Source: a virus. From it: a stretch of 36,304 bases of DNA. Positions within the stretch are counted from its first letter, which is position 1; each line of letters opens with the position of its first letter. The translations under genes were made by a program, and so were the position numbers. The notes below the pieces were generated by a model. It saw only the letters and a program-made list of their open reading frames with translations. It ran no database searches and was not told the DNA's origin. The stretch is from positions 1 to 36,304 of IMG/VR virus record IMGVR_UViG_3300048102_000104; one strand, 5' to 3'. Of this stretch, positions 13,173 to 21,444 are shown piece by piece.

Positions 13173-13391
13173 ATGAATATCCAAGACGACATAAAGACAC
13201 TTCATAACTACGAGGCTTTTGCTAGGTTCATGAAGATGGTTCATGACCTCAGAGAAGAGGCTATCGAGGAACTGCACGAAGCTAGCAGTGACAATATTCA
13301 ACAAATATCCGGACGGATCATCACCTACGATCAGCTTTTACAACTATCAAGCTGGCAGGAACTAAGTGTCCGTCACCGTGAACATTTCTAG
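13173..13391 (+). CDS. Hypothetical protein, 72 aa
   Basis: Small helical acidic protein (IQDDIKTLHNYEAFARFMKM..., then ISGRIITYDQLLQL). I recognise the pattern as a conserved small ORF found next to head genes in short-tailed phages, without known function. It begins 1 nt after the lysozyme stop and is followed by an intergenic space with an inverted repeat. Confidence 0.75.
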   Translation: MNIQDDIKTLHNYEAFARFMKMVHDLREEAIEELHEASSDNIQQISGRIITYDQLLQLSSWQELSVRHREHF

Positions 13392-13393
13392 GC

Positions 13394-13423
13394 TGAACAA
13401 CAACTGTTCACCTATGTTATATT
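13394..13423 (+). promoter_or_regulatory. Inverted repeat plus extended -10 before the capsid genes
   Basis: TGAACA-ACAAC-TGTTCA (13394-13410) is a perfect 6-bp inverted repeat. Eight nt later comes TGTTATATT (13415-13423), matching an extended -10 (TGn + TATATT). No -35 is evident. The layout suggests a regulated promoter for scaffold and capsid, or alternatively an RNA hairpin in the operon message. Confidence 0.4.
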
Positions 13424-13461
13424 AACGTATCGCAATCTCTCGGCGTAAATGAGTGGAACTT

Positions 13462-14568
13462 ATGACAGATGAAATCACGACTGCTGACTCTGGGGCAGAT
13501 CAAATACCAGTGGACAATACTAATATATCCGTAACGGATTTTGCAAATCGTCGATTGGGCGAGATGAAATCTCAGCAAACCGCTGAGACAGAATCAGAAC
13601 CAGTTGCCGAAGAGCCAACGGAAGAGACACCCGAAGAGGTCATTGAGGAGACTGAGGAAACTCAAGAAACTCAAGAGGTCGAAGAAGGTGAACCAGAAGT
13701 TGAATCAACATCCGAGGATGTTCTTTCACAGATTGATTTGGACAACGCGTCCGAAGAGGAACTACGGGAACTAGCTGATAAGTTAGGCAGTAAAGCTGTG
13801 GCACGTTTTGGGGAACTTACCGCAAGACGAAAGACAGCAGAAGAAAAACTGGCTAAACTAGAGGCTTCGCTTCAACAGCAAAACCCCCTTGAGTCAAAAA
13901 AGAAAATAGAAAATAACCCATTTGGGGATTTAGATTCTATCGAGAGCCTTCAATCCAAGGCTGAAGAGGTAGAGCAAATAGTCAACTGGGCTGAGGACCT
14001 TCTTTTTGAAGGTGCTGACTATGCGGCTGACGATGTCATTACTGAGATCGAAGGCAAAGAAATGACGAAAGCGGAAGTCCGTAAATCCTTACTACAGGCG
14101 CGTAAGGCTCAGAAGACCTTTCTTCCTGATCAACTTTCTAAAATACAAGCCAAAGAACAGGCTGCAAATATGGAAGTTGCTTTCAAGCAGAGAGCGAAAG
14201 AAGAGCTATCCTGGCTAGAAGGTGAAGACAATGATGTACGCAAACAATACGAAGCTACAGTGAACGATGCTCGTTTTCAAAAGATGAAAGAGATCGTATC
14301 AAAAGAAGCTCCGGATGTTGCGGGTCAATTAGATTACTGGTTCGCTCACGCAGCAAACAGTATCTATGGTCGTAAACCTGTAGCCGAAAGTAAGCCAAGC
14401 ATGAAACTTACACCACCCAAGGGTGCGACAACAAGTAATGCAAACGCTGCTACGTCCCCATCAAGAACTGCAAAGGCACTCAAGGAACTGCAAAGTCAAT
14501 TTCAAAAATCGGGTAACGCTCGTGATTTTGCCGCACTTAGAAAACTACAAATGGCCTCTCGCCGTTAA
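13462..14568 (+). CDS. Capsid scaffolding protein
   Basis: Directly upstream of the major capsid gene, with the composition expected of a scaffold: very acidic Glu/Thr-rich disordered N-terminal third (EEPTEETPEEVIEETEET region, about 45-80), then long charged coiled coil (KTAEEKLAKLEASL and KAEEVEQIVNWAEDLL), and a basic C-terminal end (AKALKELQSQFQKSG...RKLQMASRR) suited to bind capsid protein. It would fill the prohead and be released before packaging. A GTG start at 13453 is possible; I prefer ATG 13462. Length 368 aa. Confidence 0.85.
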   Translation: MTDEITTADSGADQIPVDNTNISVTDFANRRLGEMKSQQTAETESEPVAEEPTEETPEEVIEETEETQETQEVEEGEPEVESTSEDVLSQIDLDNASEEELRELADKLGSKAVARFGELTARRKTAEEKLAKLEASLQQQNPLESKKKIENNPFGDLDSIESLQSKAEEVEQIVNWAEDLLFEGADYAADDVITEIEGKEMTKAEVRKSLLQARKAQKTFLPDQLSKIQAKEQAANMEVAFKQRAKEELSWLEGEDNDVRKQYEATVNDARFQKMKEIVSKEAPDVAGQLDYWFAHAANSIYGRKPVAESKPSMKLTPPKGATTSNANAATSPSRTAKALKELQSQFQKSGNARDFAALRKLQMASRR

Positions 14569-14588
14569 CTCATTAATAATTAAATACA

Positions 14589-15596
14589 ATGTCATTCTCA
14601 AATACATTCGATACTACAAATACAGGTTCGGGTGTCTCCAATCGCGAAGACTTGACTGATGTCTTGACTATCCTCGCTCCCGAAGAGACTCCTATCCTTT
14701 CGTCTGCTAATAAAGAACGCGCCTCCGCAACTAATGTTGAGTGGACTGTTGACAGCCTTTCGGCTCCACAGACTACTGGCATTTCCGAAGGTGCTGATGT
14801 TACAGCATTCACTGACAAATTCGCTGGTCGCGCTCGCCTTGGCAATCGCGTTCAAAAATTCCGCCGTGACTACATGGTTTCTGATCTGCAAGAAGCAGTT
14901 GATTCCGTAGGTCCTGCAAAAATTGCACAAGCTGAAGCTAAAGCTATCCGTGAGCTAAAACGTGACGTTGAAGCTACACTAGCTGGCACTCAGGATTCAA
15001 GCACAGAAAACGGTGCAGGTACACCTAATGCCCTTCGTGGTCTTGGTGACTGGCTCGATTCTGCTGGTCCTGCTGATGTCCCTGCGGCATTCCGCACACC
15101 TGCTGGAAGCATTCACGCAACTGGTACTAACTTCTCGGAGTCAGTTCTTAATGATCTCATTAGCTCTATCTTCCGCGTAACTGGTTCTGCAAACAACCTT
15201 ATGCTTGTTGCTGACACAGCACTTCGCCAAGTTATTGCTGACTTTGCTCGTCTTGACGCAGCAGGTGCAGCAGGAGCTAACGTAGGTGTTCGCTCAGTAA
15301 ACTACGATGGTAACAGCAGCTCAATCAAACTATCCGTTGATCTTTATCAAAGTGACCACGGTGTTGTTTCAATCGTAAACGGCAACCCTGACTGTATGCC
15401 AGCCGTAACAGGTGGTACTGCAAATGGTGCTGGTTACCTTGTTAACCCTGAGTACTACGGTGTTCACGAGCTTATCCCAATGGGAAGCACTCGCCTTCCA
15501 AATCTTGGTGGCGGTGAGCGTGGTTTCGTTGACTGTGCATTAACACTAGGTGTTTACCACCCAGGCGCACACGGTTACATCCAAGCAATTACCTAA
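14589..15596 (+). CDS. Major capsid protein, SU10/DUF5309-type HK97 fold
   Basis: The 335-aa protein shows the pattern of SU10-like capsid proteins: VEWTVDSLSAP (about 50-60), RARLGNRVQKFRRDYMVSDL and then the helix AIRELKRDVEATLAGTQ (the spine-helix region), followed by a beta-rich P/A-domain half with YQSDHGVVSIVNG and the Gly-rich end GAHGYIQAIT. It forms the icosahedral shell. Leader is A/T-rich without a Shine-Dalgarno (TTAATAATTAAATACAATG). It is followed 26 nt later by the likely decoration protein, and both end at the strong terminator at 16095. Confidence 0.9.
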   Translation: MSFSNTFDTTNTGSGVSNREDLTDVLTILAPEETPILSSANKERASATNVEWTVDSLSAPQTTGISEGADVTAFTDKFAGRARLGNRVQKFRRDYMVSDLQEAVDSVGPAKIAQAEAKAIRELKRDVEATLAGTQDSSTENGAGTPNALRGLGDWLDSAGPADVPAAFRTPAGSIHATGTNFSESVLNDLISSIFRVTGSANNLMLVADTALRQVIADFARLDAAGAAGANVGVRSVNYDGNSSSIKLSVDLYQSDHGVVSIVNGNPDCMPAVTGGTANGAGYLVNPEYYGVHELIPMGSTRLPNLGGGERGFVDCALTLGVYHPGAHGYIQAIT

Positions 15597-15622
15597 CCCT
15601 TAACTAAAGGAGATATAATATA

Positions 15623-16081
15623 ATGGCTAAATTAACCGTAAATGAATTAAGTGGTGATTTCACTCACGTGCTTACTCTATCCGCTCAAGACATCGTTAAC
15701 GCAAGCACTAACCAAACTGTCTGGGGACAAATCCCAGCTGGTGGTGCAGTTGACGTTGCCTTCGCTGTTGAGTCCGTAGCTCTTGTTGGAGCTTCTGACA
15801 TCACGCTTGAAGTTGGTACTGGTACTGATGACGACACACTTATCGATAGCTTCGACATCGACGCTAACGCAGGTGCTACTGCATACAACACTGGAACAGA
15901 CTTCATTCAAAGCAATGGAGACACAACAGTTAAAGCAGGAGCTTCTCCTGTTGCTGGTTCTGGTGGTGCTGCTGCAACCAACCTTATCTATAAGTTTGGT
16001 GGCACAGTTGCTAACCTTACTGCTGGTGAAGTTATCATTGGTGTTCGTGTATTCGACCCAATGCGCTTCTCTGCAAGCTAA
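15623..16081 (+). CDS. Probable capsid decoration/stabilisation protein, 152 aa
   Basis: Immediately follows the capsid gene, is Ala/Gly/Thr-rich and beta-stranded (VDVAFAVESVALVGASDITL, IIGVRVFDPMRF), and carries the best ribosome-binding site in the window (AAAGGAGATATA, like the T7 gene 10 leader). Such an abundant protein in this place is most often a head decoration or fibre-base protein. No family is named with certainty. The transcript ends 14 nt later at a strong terminator. Confidence 0.65.
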   Translation: MAKLTVNELSGDFTHVLTLSAQDIVNASTNQTVWGQIPAGGAVDVAFAVESVALVGASDITLEVGTGTDDDTLIDSFDIDANAGATAYNTGTDFIQSNGDTTVKAGASPVAGSGGAAATNLIYKFGGTVANLTAGEVIIGVRVFDPMRFSAS

Positions 16082-16094
16082 TTAAATTCTGGTT

Positions 16095-16121
16095 GGGGGG
16101 CTTCGGCCCCCCGCCTTTTTT
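16095..16121 (+). terminator. Strong rho-independent terminator after the capsid genes
   Basis: GGGGGGC-TTCG-GCCCCCC with a UUCG tetraloop, then GCC and six T. Rightward and very stable. It lies mid-operon between head and tail genes, so it probably reduces downstream tail expression relative to capsid, like the T7 terminator after gene 10. Confidence 0.95.
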
Positions 16122-16124
16122 AAT

Positions 16125-16433
16125 ATGGATATAATTGTTCCTAACCTAAAGCGGTACTCTGACGGCGAGATTGATCGCGCCTTCATGAATGAGATCACAA
16201 ATGGTTTCAAGTTAGAGCGAGAAACCGAACAACAAAGGGTTGCAGGTGCAGCCAAAGAAGCTAAGAAACTAAAGGGGACAGTTCACCCAGTTCTTGGCAA
16301 ACCAGTTGCTAGTATCCCACCAAGGGAATACTTTCGACTAATCCAGAAGTACGGTCAAGAGACTGTGCATTCTAAAGAATTTTTAAAGTACTACAATAAG
16401 AAGTTCCCGGAACTTACTCCAAACAAAATCTAA
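16125..16433 (+). CDS. Hypothetical protein, 102 aa
   Basis: Basic helical protein of a type common beside tail adaptors in short-tailed phages (IDRAFMNEITNGFKLERETE; HPVLGKPVASIPPREYFRLIQKYG). The VLGKPVASIPPREYFRL segment is recognisable, but its function is not known to me. It starts 3 nt after the terminator U-run and overlaps the adaptor ATG by 1 nt (TAATG). Confidence 0.75.
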   Translation: MDIIVPNLKRYSDGEIDRAFMNEITNGFKLERETEQQRVAGAAKEAKKLKGTVHPVLGKPVASIPPREYFRLIQKYGQETVHSKEFLKYYNKKFPELTPNKI

Positions 16434-17461
16434 TGCAGACCAGAACCTACGGCGATCTTTTTAAGTTAATCCAATCCCTAGCTGGTGTTGGATCCTTTGC
16501 TCCTACGGAAGCGGATGATGTAGCTAATCTCATTAACCGCAGGTTTTTACAAGCATTTAACGAGAGTCCAATCTGGCCTCGATATTTAGTTACCTCTGAG
16601 GAGCGTGATATTATTTCATTAAATATTAGCGGTCTAGGAGCAGGAACCTCATCGGATTCCTCATCTGTAGTAAATGGAAACTATATTTTGCTCGGACAAG
16701 ATGATGGAGCAAATGGAGCAGTCGCTGGAACTAATGTTTATTATAATCCTGATGTAGGAAATCTAAATGCTGGTACTACTGTCATATATAAAAGATCAAG
16801 CACGAGTCGATGGGAAATTGAAAGCGGTGGTCTTGTTTCCATAAATGCAGATGGTACAATTTCTGTGCAAGCAACTGCTGGTGGTAGCGCAGTTACACTT
16901 TTAGTTGAGGCCGATACTCAAAAGAAAGACAACCCATCCGAGGTTGTGACTTGGACTTTAACAGCCGCTAATCTATCTGGCACTCCATTAATTGTAGACA
17001 AACAGATGATTCCTTATGCCCAAACGGGCAGAAATACTATTGGTAGCTTCAATCGTATTCATCGAAAAAAAGCATTTCTAAATCAGTCCTCTGTTGAGTA
17101 TGACTTCTTTGTAGATTTCGATGGTGCTAATATTTTAAATATTACTAGCACGACTGACAACTCAGCATTTGTTACTTACAAGAAGCAGTTCACTCCGTTT
17201 ACGATTACTGTTTCTAATCCAGTTGTTGTAGCGGACTTTACCGACAGCACGGTTGAGGTCCCTGCTGAGTTCTTTGCTTACCTTGCTCACGCAACCTATG
17301 CTGACTTCCTTCGTATGGACGGGCAGACTGACAAGGCATTTGCCGAGGAAAACACAGCCAGTGTTGCCCTAGCACTGGAACTTGAGAAGGTTGATATAAT
17401 CTCTAATAACAATACCGTAAACAAACGGTTCTCCACTTACGTAAATCGGCAGTCTCGATAA
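16433..17461 (+). CDS. Head-to-tail adaptor / tail tubular-like protein with an inserted beta domain
   Basis: The first ~55 residues (YGDLFKLIQSLAGV...EADDVANLINRRFLQAFNES) and the last ~75 (EVPAEFFAYLAHATYADFLRM, then a helix with FAEENTASVALALELEKV) form the helical core seen in phage adaptor/tubular-A proteins that sit under the portal. Between them, roughly 60-180, lies a Gly/Ser/Thr-rich beta region (NGNYILLGQDDGANGAVAG..., RWEIESGG) not present in the minimal fold, perhaps an Ig-like decoration. Length 342 aa. It is first in the tail block and overlaps its upstream gene by 1 nt. Confidence 0.72.
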   Translation: MQTRTYGDLFKLIQSLAGVGSFAPTEADDVANLINRRFLQAFNESPIWPRYLVTSEERDIISLNISGLGAGTSSDSSSVVNGNYILLGQDDGANGAVAGTNVYYNPDVGNLNAGTTVIYKRSSTSRWEIESGGLVSINADGTISVQATAGGSAVTLLVEADTQKKDNPSEVVTWTLTAANLSGTPLIVDKQMIPYAQTGRNTIGSFNRIHRKKAFLNQSSVEYDFFVDFDGANILNITSTTDNSAFVTYKKQFTPFTITVSNPVVVADFTDSTVEVPAEFFAYLAHATYADFLRMDGQTDKAFAEENTASVALALELEKVDIISNNNTVNKRFSTYVNRQSR

Positions 17462-17471
17462 TAACCCCCTG

Positions 17472-17480
17472 TGATATAAT
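17472..17480 (+). promoter_or_regulatory. Possible extended -10 element just before the duplicated 86-aa gene
   Basis: TGATATAAT is an exact TGn-TATAAT. Transcription would begin within a few nt of the ATG at 17489, giving a nearly leaderless message. No -35 is seen. Other leaders here are also A/T-rich, so chance is a real alternative. Confidence 0.3.
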
Positions 17481-17488
17481 ACACAACT

Positions 17489-17749
17489 ATGGCAAGTTCG
17501 AGAAACAATGCGCTGGAGTTCAGCTCGGTAGGTTCAATAGTTATTAATCCAGCTGACGGTGCAACTACTGGAACGTTCGGAGCTATCCAGTTCCTGAAGG
17601 ATTCTGAAATAGATGATATTATTGGTACTAATATATCTAATGACGACTTGAGTAAACTTCAAATACCCTATGGAGCAGGCAGTATTTTATATGGTAACTT
17701 TACTAATATAAGTCTAGCCAGTGGCCTAGCACAACTACATAAGGTCTAA
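17489..17749 (+). CDS. Duplicated small structural-type protein, copy 1 (86 aa)
   Basis: Unknown function; soluble and beta-rich with a G-x-I-x-YGNFT motif near residue 62 that I associate with small virion or fibre-linked proteins. The first 38 residues are 36/38 identical to copy 2 at 17811-18071. The middle (39-58) has diverged, and the ends (YGNFT..., QLHKV) are conserved again. It lies between the adaptor and the large fibre, so an attachment or knob role is plausible. Confidence 0.78.
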   Translation: MASSRNNALEFSSVGSIVINPADGATTGTFGAIQFLKDSEIDDIIGTNISNDDLSKLQIPYGAGSILYGNFTNISLASGLAQLHKV

Positions 17750-17754
17750 TAAGA

Positions 17755-17808
17755 ATGTTTTTAGAAGGCTATCAACTCATAGGACTATACAATCAAGGTA
17801 AAATATAA
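17755..17808 (+). CDS. Possible 17-codon micro-ORF between the duplicates
   Basis: ATG-TTT-TTA...ATA-TAA encodes MFLEGYQLIGLYNQGKI and almost exactly fills the gap between the two 86-aa genes (starts 5 nt after one, ends 2 nt before the next). No Shine-Dalgarno and no homologue recognised. It could be a remnant of a third gene or chance. Confidence 0.2.
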   Translation: MFLEGYQLIGLYNQGKI

Positions 17809-17810
17809 TT

Positions 17811-18071
17811 ATGGCAAGTTCAAGAAATAACGCACTGGAGTTCAGCTCCGTAGGTTCAATAGTAATCAATGCTGCTGACGGCGCAACCGCTGGTACGTTT
17901 GGAGCTATCCAGTTCCTAAAGGATTCAACTCTCTCCGCACTAGTTGCTACTAATGTAGAAAATTCTGCCGATCTCCTTACATCCTTTGGAGCAGGTACAA
18001 TTATATATGGTAACTTTACTTCCGTAACCGTAAGCGGTGCTGGCAGCTTAGTGCAACTACACAAGGTCTAA
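17811..18071 (+). CDS. Duplicated small structural-type protein, copy 2 (86 aa)
   Basis: Paralogue of the gene at 17489, of the same length. The first ~130 nt are alike at the DNA level with mainly synonymous changes, whereas the centre (LSALVATNVENSADLLTSF) is different. The product ends GSLVQLHKV. Its stop is 1 nt before the ATG of the 709-aa fibre. Two copies may form a hetero-oligomer or give alternative specificities. Confidence 0.8.
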   Translation: MASSRNNALEFSSVGSIVINAADGATAGTFGAIQFLKDSTLSALVATNVENSADLLTSFGAGTIIYGNFTSVTVSGAGSLVQLHKV

Positions 18072-18072
18072 T

Positions 18073-20202
18073 ATGCATATTAGCCTTGACTCAGCCCTGG
18101 GTCAGCAGCGTAGGCTGAACTCAGTAGGAGAGAGCATCACACAGATTGCTCCTGATCCTGCGGCGGCATACAGCCTCCGTAGTCTTACTGGTGGTGATCC
18201 CAAGGTTGTGCGTGTGCGTAGAGCAAGCGACAACCACGAGCAGGACTTCACAGCGTCTGACGTATCTTCTGGTGCGTTGCAGGACTTTGTAAACGCTCAA
18301 GTAGTAGCACCTCTGGACATACAGGCACTGAGTGCAACGGGCCGTGATGGTGACTTCTTGATTGCCAAGGCGGCTTACTCACTTCGCAGCCTAGGAACAC
18401 GTCAGGCTACCTTAGCGGCTACTGGAGACACCGTAGCCCGTGCTAATGGCAAGTTTGTATGTCAAGTGCGTCGTGATTCTGACGATGCCTTGAAGTCCTT
18501 TACAGCGACTGAGATTACTGATGGAACGCTTGTTGATTTTGTTGGTCTTATACCAAACGGCGTGTTTGCCAATACGGGATATGAGTCCTTCACTAATGCT
18601 TCTGAAAGCGGCTTTACTGCATCTAATACAGGTTCAACTGGGTTTGCTATCTCTGATATAGCAGACGGAGGTAGCGGAAACGTAATCAATGTTTCTTTTG
18701 ATATAAGTATTACAAATGGCTCTCCATCGATTTCTCTTAGAAGTTCATTAGCTGGAGGATCCCTCTCTTCAAATTCCTCAACTTATACAAGTTCTGGTTC
18801 TTACACAGCTACACTTACAGCTACTGGAAGTTATGTAGGAGTTGGCTTTACTGAAGGTGATGCTCCTTCAAACTTTACTGTTTCTAATTTTAAAGTTCTC
18901 GGAAACGGCTTTGTTAAAACTTGGTATGACCAAAGTGTAACCACGCAAGCAGGAGATACAGCAACAGGTAATCACGCAACTCAAGCAACTGCTGCGGAGC
19001 AACCTAAGATTGTTAGTGCAGGTTCCTTAATTACAGGAGGGGGTATTGCCTTTGACGGTTCTGATGACCAGTTGGATTTTACTGCACTTAATGCTACTGA
19101 CCTTGCTATCTTTAGTGTTCTGAAGTTTGATTCAGTTTCTGGTCAAGAAAGAATACTTGGTGAAGATAGCACCAATAGCGAAGGCTTTGGTATTGCCAAT
19201 GCAACAACAGCTTTTTTCAGAGCCAATGGTGGCTCTTCTAATTCACCTGCATTAAATGCTACTGTATCAACTTCAGGCGATTTTCTTTATTCTGCAAATA
19301 GGGCATCTAATACTTTAGGGTTTTTTACCAATGGAGTTGCTTCTGCTACGGCTACAAATAGCGATGCCTTCAAAGCAAACAGTATTGGTGGCTCAACAAA
19401 TCCTATTGATGGAAACCTTAAGGAAATTGTTATTTACGAGACTGACCAAACAGACAACCGTGTAGCCATTGAAGCTAACATCGGTGAAGTCTACAGCATT
19501 GACCTACCATCTGGTGTAGACCCAGGGTTTGACCAAGTGGACGGCTTTGTAGAGACTTGGTATGACCAGTCAGGTAATGGCAATAATGCCGTGCAAGCAA
19601 CTGCTTCATTACAGCCCAAGATTGTAAATGCTGGGTCTTTGCTCGCAGATGGCATTTTGTTCGGAGCAAACATAAATCTTCCGCTTTCAGGAACAGGATT
19701 AGATATATTTAAAAATGTAGCGCACGGAAATATCTTTAGCGTAATTAAACCTTTGGATACTGGCACTAGCGGCGACAGATATTTTAGTGCAGCTAAAAAT
19801 ACTGGAACAAGTGCTAGGTTTCTTTTTGGAGATTCTCAAGACACAAGTGCTGCGTTTAGAATTGGCGGTAGAGCATTGGATGGAGATAGCTTTAGTGATG
19901 AAGAAGGCACAACTACTCATAGCAATGCAGTTTCTCTTCTAACAGGATTTATTAATTATGGAACTAAGACTGGCACATTGTTTTTGAACGGTTCGCAGAC
20001 AGACACAGCTACACTGTCAAATATGACGGCTGGCAACACCTCCGATACATCAAGTGCTTTGGCTGCTATAGGTGATTTGCAGTCTTCTGGTGCGCTTACT
20101 GCTGACTTTAATGCCAAGGAAATGATTATTTATAATACTGATCAATCCTCTAACCGCACAGCCATTGAAGCTAACATAATAAGCCATTACGGAATATCAT
20201 AA
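18073..20202 (+). CDS. Large tail fibre/appendage protein with repeated lectin-like domains
   Basis: Probable receptor-binding appendage, 709 aa. Order: N-terminal anchor (MHISLDSALGQQRRLNSVGE); two repeats with AAYSLRSL and VRRxSD (about 34-80 and 98-155) of the arabinofuranosidase-B-like type; a carbohydrate-binding-module-like segment (about 165-272, Ser/Thr-rich); then two concanavalin/LamG-type domains (about 276-475 and 490-709). The last two start with GFVxTWYDQS and end with an NRxAIEANI helix. The two lectin-like halves are internal duplicates. No enzymatic triad is evident, so I favour glycan binding. Confidence 0.82.
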   Translation: MHISLDSALGQQRRLNSVGESITQIAPDPAAAYSLRSLTGGDPKVVRVRRASDNHEQDFTASDVSSGALQDFVNAQVVAPLDIQALSATGRDGDFLIAKAAYSLRSLGTRQATLAATGDTVARANGKFVCQVRRDSDDALKSFTATEITDGTLVDFVGLIPNGVFANTGYESFTNASESGFTASNTGSTGFAISDIADGGSGNVINVSFDISITNGSPSISLRSSLAGGSLSSNSSTYTSSGSYTATLTATGSYVGVGFTEGDAPSNFTVSNFKVLGNGFVKTWYDQSVTTQAGDTATGNHATQATAAEQPKIVSAGSLITGGGIAFDGSDDQLDFTALNATDLAIFSVLKFDSVSGQERILGEDSTNSEGFGIANATTAFFRANGGSSNSPALNATVSTSGDFLYSANRASNTLGFFTNGVASATATNSDAFKANSIGGSTNPIDGNLKEIVIYETDQTDNRVAIEANIGEVYSIDLPSGVDPGFDQVDGFVETWYDQSGNGNNAVQATASLQPKIVNAGSLLADGILFGANINLPLSGTGLDIFKNVAHGNIFSVIKPLDTGTSGDRYFSAAKNTGTSARFLFGDSQDTSAAFRIGGRALDGDSFSDEEGTTTHSNAVSLLTGFINYGTKTGTLFLNGSQTDTATLSNMTAGNTSDTSSALAAIGDLQSSGALTADFNAKEMIIYNTDQSSNRTAIEANIISHYGIS

Positions 20203-20438
20203 TGCTCTATCTAATATACGCAAGCAAGGAAGCCGCCATTGAACGAGCCGACGAGGAAGGCAAGGAGATTGGCTTTGATTACTGGATTGAAGACAATGAT
20301 GTAGGCACACGCTGGCTTACTTACCCTGCCGAGACTATTGACCACACCTGGGCATTGGACGTAACGGACTACGACCTTGATGATTCCGAGAAGGCATCAA
20401 CCGTTAATCACTACACACCCCTGCCTGACGAAGACTAA
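20202..20438 (+). CDS. Hypothetical protein after the fibre, 78 aa
   Basis: Acidic, aromatic-rich protein (YLIYASKEAAIERADEEGKE; TRWLTYPAETIDHTWALDVT). Overlaps the fibre stop by 1 nt. Placement and size resemble small fibre-associated chaperones, but no chaperone motif is seen. The WxxDVTDYDL end is typical of related small phage ORFs of unknown role. Confidence 0.72.
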   Translation: MLYLIYASKEAAIERADEEGKEIGFDYWIEDNDVGTRWLTYPAETIDHTWALDVTDYDLDDSEKASTVNHYTPLPDED

Positions 20439-20443
20439 ATGCT

Positions 20444-20608
20444 ATGCAAGATATTATATACAGATCAACAATCGGAACAGGAGGCTTTATCGCTACCATT
20501 GAACTAGCCCCAGTTAACGAAGTTCTTGGCTTTGCCGTTGGTCTAGCAACCTTCATCTATATGTCCGTATCCGCAATCAAGGTAATCAAGGAACTAAGAA
20601 ACAAATGA
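20444..20608 (+). CDS. Small membrane protein, 54 aa (holin-cassette member)
   Basis: A 54-codon frame with one long hydrophobic helix (VLGFAVGLATFIYMSVSAIKV) after a short polar N-terminus, and a basic tail KELRNK. The TGA overlaps the next ATG (ATGA), so it is coupled to the 131-aa membrane protein. First of three consecutive membrane proteins; likely part of the lysis set, though not alone proven a holin. Confidence 0.68.
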   Translation: MQDIIYRSTIGTGGFIATIELAPVNEVLGFAVGLATFIYMSVSAIKVIKELRNK

Positions 20609-21000
20609 CCCCTGAACTCATAGCAATGATTGGAGGAGGAGCCTCTGGTTTTATCTTCAAACTGATTGGACAGCTTGTCGCTAATCAGCAAGGCACTGTG
20701 GACGCTATGATCAAGAAGCAGTCAGCCGCTGACGAAAGCCACCAGAAAGCCTCTACAAGGGGCGGTGAGTGGGTCAGGAGGGTCATAGTATGCACTGTCC
20801 TGTTTGCGGTCGTTGTAGCCCCCTTTTTGTTGGCTCACAGCCCAGAGGGAGTTACCGTAGGGCAGGAGACATCTTCCTTCTTTGGTTTATTCAAGGGAAT
20901 CAAGTATCAGACCCTCAATGGTTACCTTATACTACCAGAGGTTCGTCAAACAGTTCTAGCCATTGTCGGATTCTACTTCGGCTCCTCAACCATTAAATGA
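20605..21000 (+). CDS. Putative holin-like membrane protein, 131 aa
   Basis: Three hydrophobic stretches: LIAMIGGGASGFIFKLIGQL at the N-terminus, VIVCTVLFAVVVAPFLLA (about 60-77) preceded by WVRR, and a C-terminal TVLAIVGFYFGSSTIK. A charged helical loop (IKKQSAADESHQKASTRGGE) separates the first two. I know similar proteins annotated as holins or unknown membrane proteins near phage tail genes. Overlaps the genes on both sides by 4 nt (ATGA twice), as lysis cassettes do. Its lysozyme partner would be the distant gene at 12644. Confidence 0.65.
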   Translation: MTPELIAMIGGGASGFIFKLIGQLVANQQGTVDAMIKKQSAADESHQKASTRGGEWVRRVIVCTVLFAVVVAPFLLAHSPEGVTVGQETSSFFGLFKGIKYQTLNGYLILPEVRQTVLAIVGFYFGSSTIK

Positions 21001-21152
21001 ATGAAGTTTTACAAATCATTGCATCCCTCTGGCCTATCGGCATTGGCGTTATTACGCTCATCATCGTGCTAGCCCGGATGCACTACAACCTAGAAGCCCT
21101 TACAGAAAAGGTAAAAGTCCTATTCGATTTTCACAATAAAAGAAAGAAATAA
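20997..21152 (+). CDS. Small membrane protein with a short coiled-coil tail, 51 aa
   Basis: One N-terminal membrane helix (IIASLWPIGIGVITLIIVLA) followed by an amphipathic helix (NLEALTEKVKVLFDF) and a basic end. This topology is common for holin-accessory or spanin-like micro-proteins. It starts at ATGA shared with the previous stop. A second ATG at 21001 is in another frame and goes nowhere. Third gene of the membrane cassette. Confidence 0.65.
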   Translation: MNEVLQIIASLWPIGIGVITLIIVLARMHYNLEALTEKVKVLFDFHNKRKK

Positions 21153-21154
21153 TT

Positions 21155-21442
21155 ATGACCGAAAAAGAAAGAAAAGCTAAGGCTGCGGAGCTAGCAGCAA
21201 GAGCTAAAGACCTTCAAAGAAGAATGTCGGAGCAAGCAGTTAGAAAAGAATTTAAACGTCAGCTTCAAGCATCTGATCCAAAGGCGGCCTCTGCTATGGC
21301 TCAATTTAATGTCAGAAAACGTGCCGGTGAGTCCGCTGCTGATATTGCAGAAAGTTATTCGCCCCAACAAAAGGCGGCTATGAGGCGCAGTATTGAAGCT
21401 GCTGACGCATTTAGCAGAAAACTAATTGATAAAAAGAAATAA
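21155..21442 (+). CDS. Basic helical hypothetical protein, 95 aa
   Basis: Nearly all helix, rich in Ala/Lys/Arg/Glu (ERKAKAAELAARAKDLQRRM), probably coiled coil; no membrane span. It has a TAATTATG start without a Shine-Dalgarno. It leads the run of small basic proteins up to 22978, and may belong to the virion or pack with DNA. Confidence 0.65.
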   Translation: MTEKERKAKAAELAARAKDLQRRMSEQAVRKEFKRQLQASDPKAASAMAQFNVRKRAGESAADIAESYSPQQKAAMRRSIEAADAFSRKLIDKKK

Positions 21443-21444
21443 TT

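Noticed and set aside
17489-18071. Diversity-generating retroelement as the cause of the variable middle in the duplicated genes
   Set aside because: No reverse transcriptase gene and no template repeat with A-to-N changes. Plain duplication and drift suffice.
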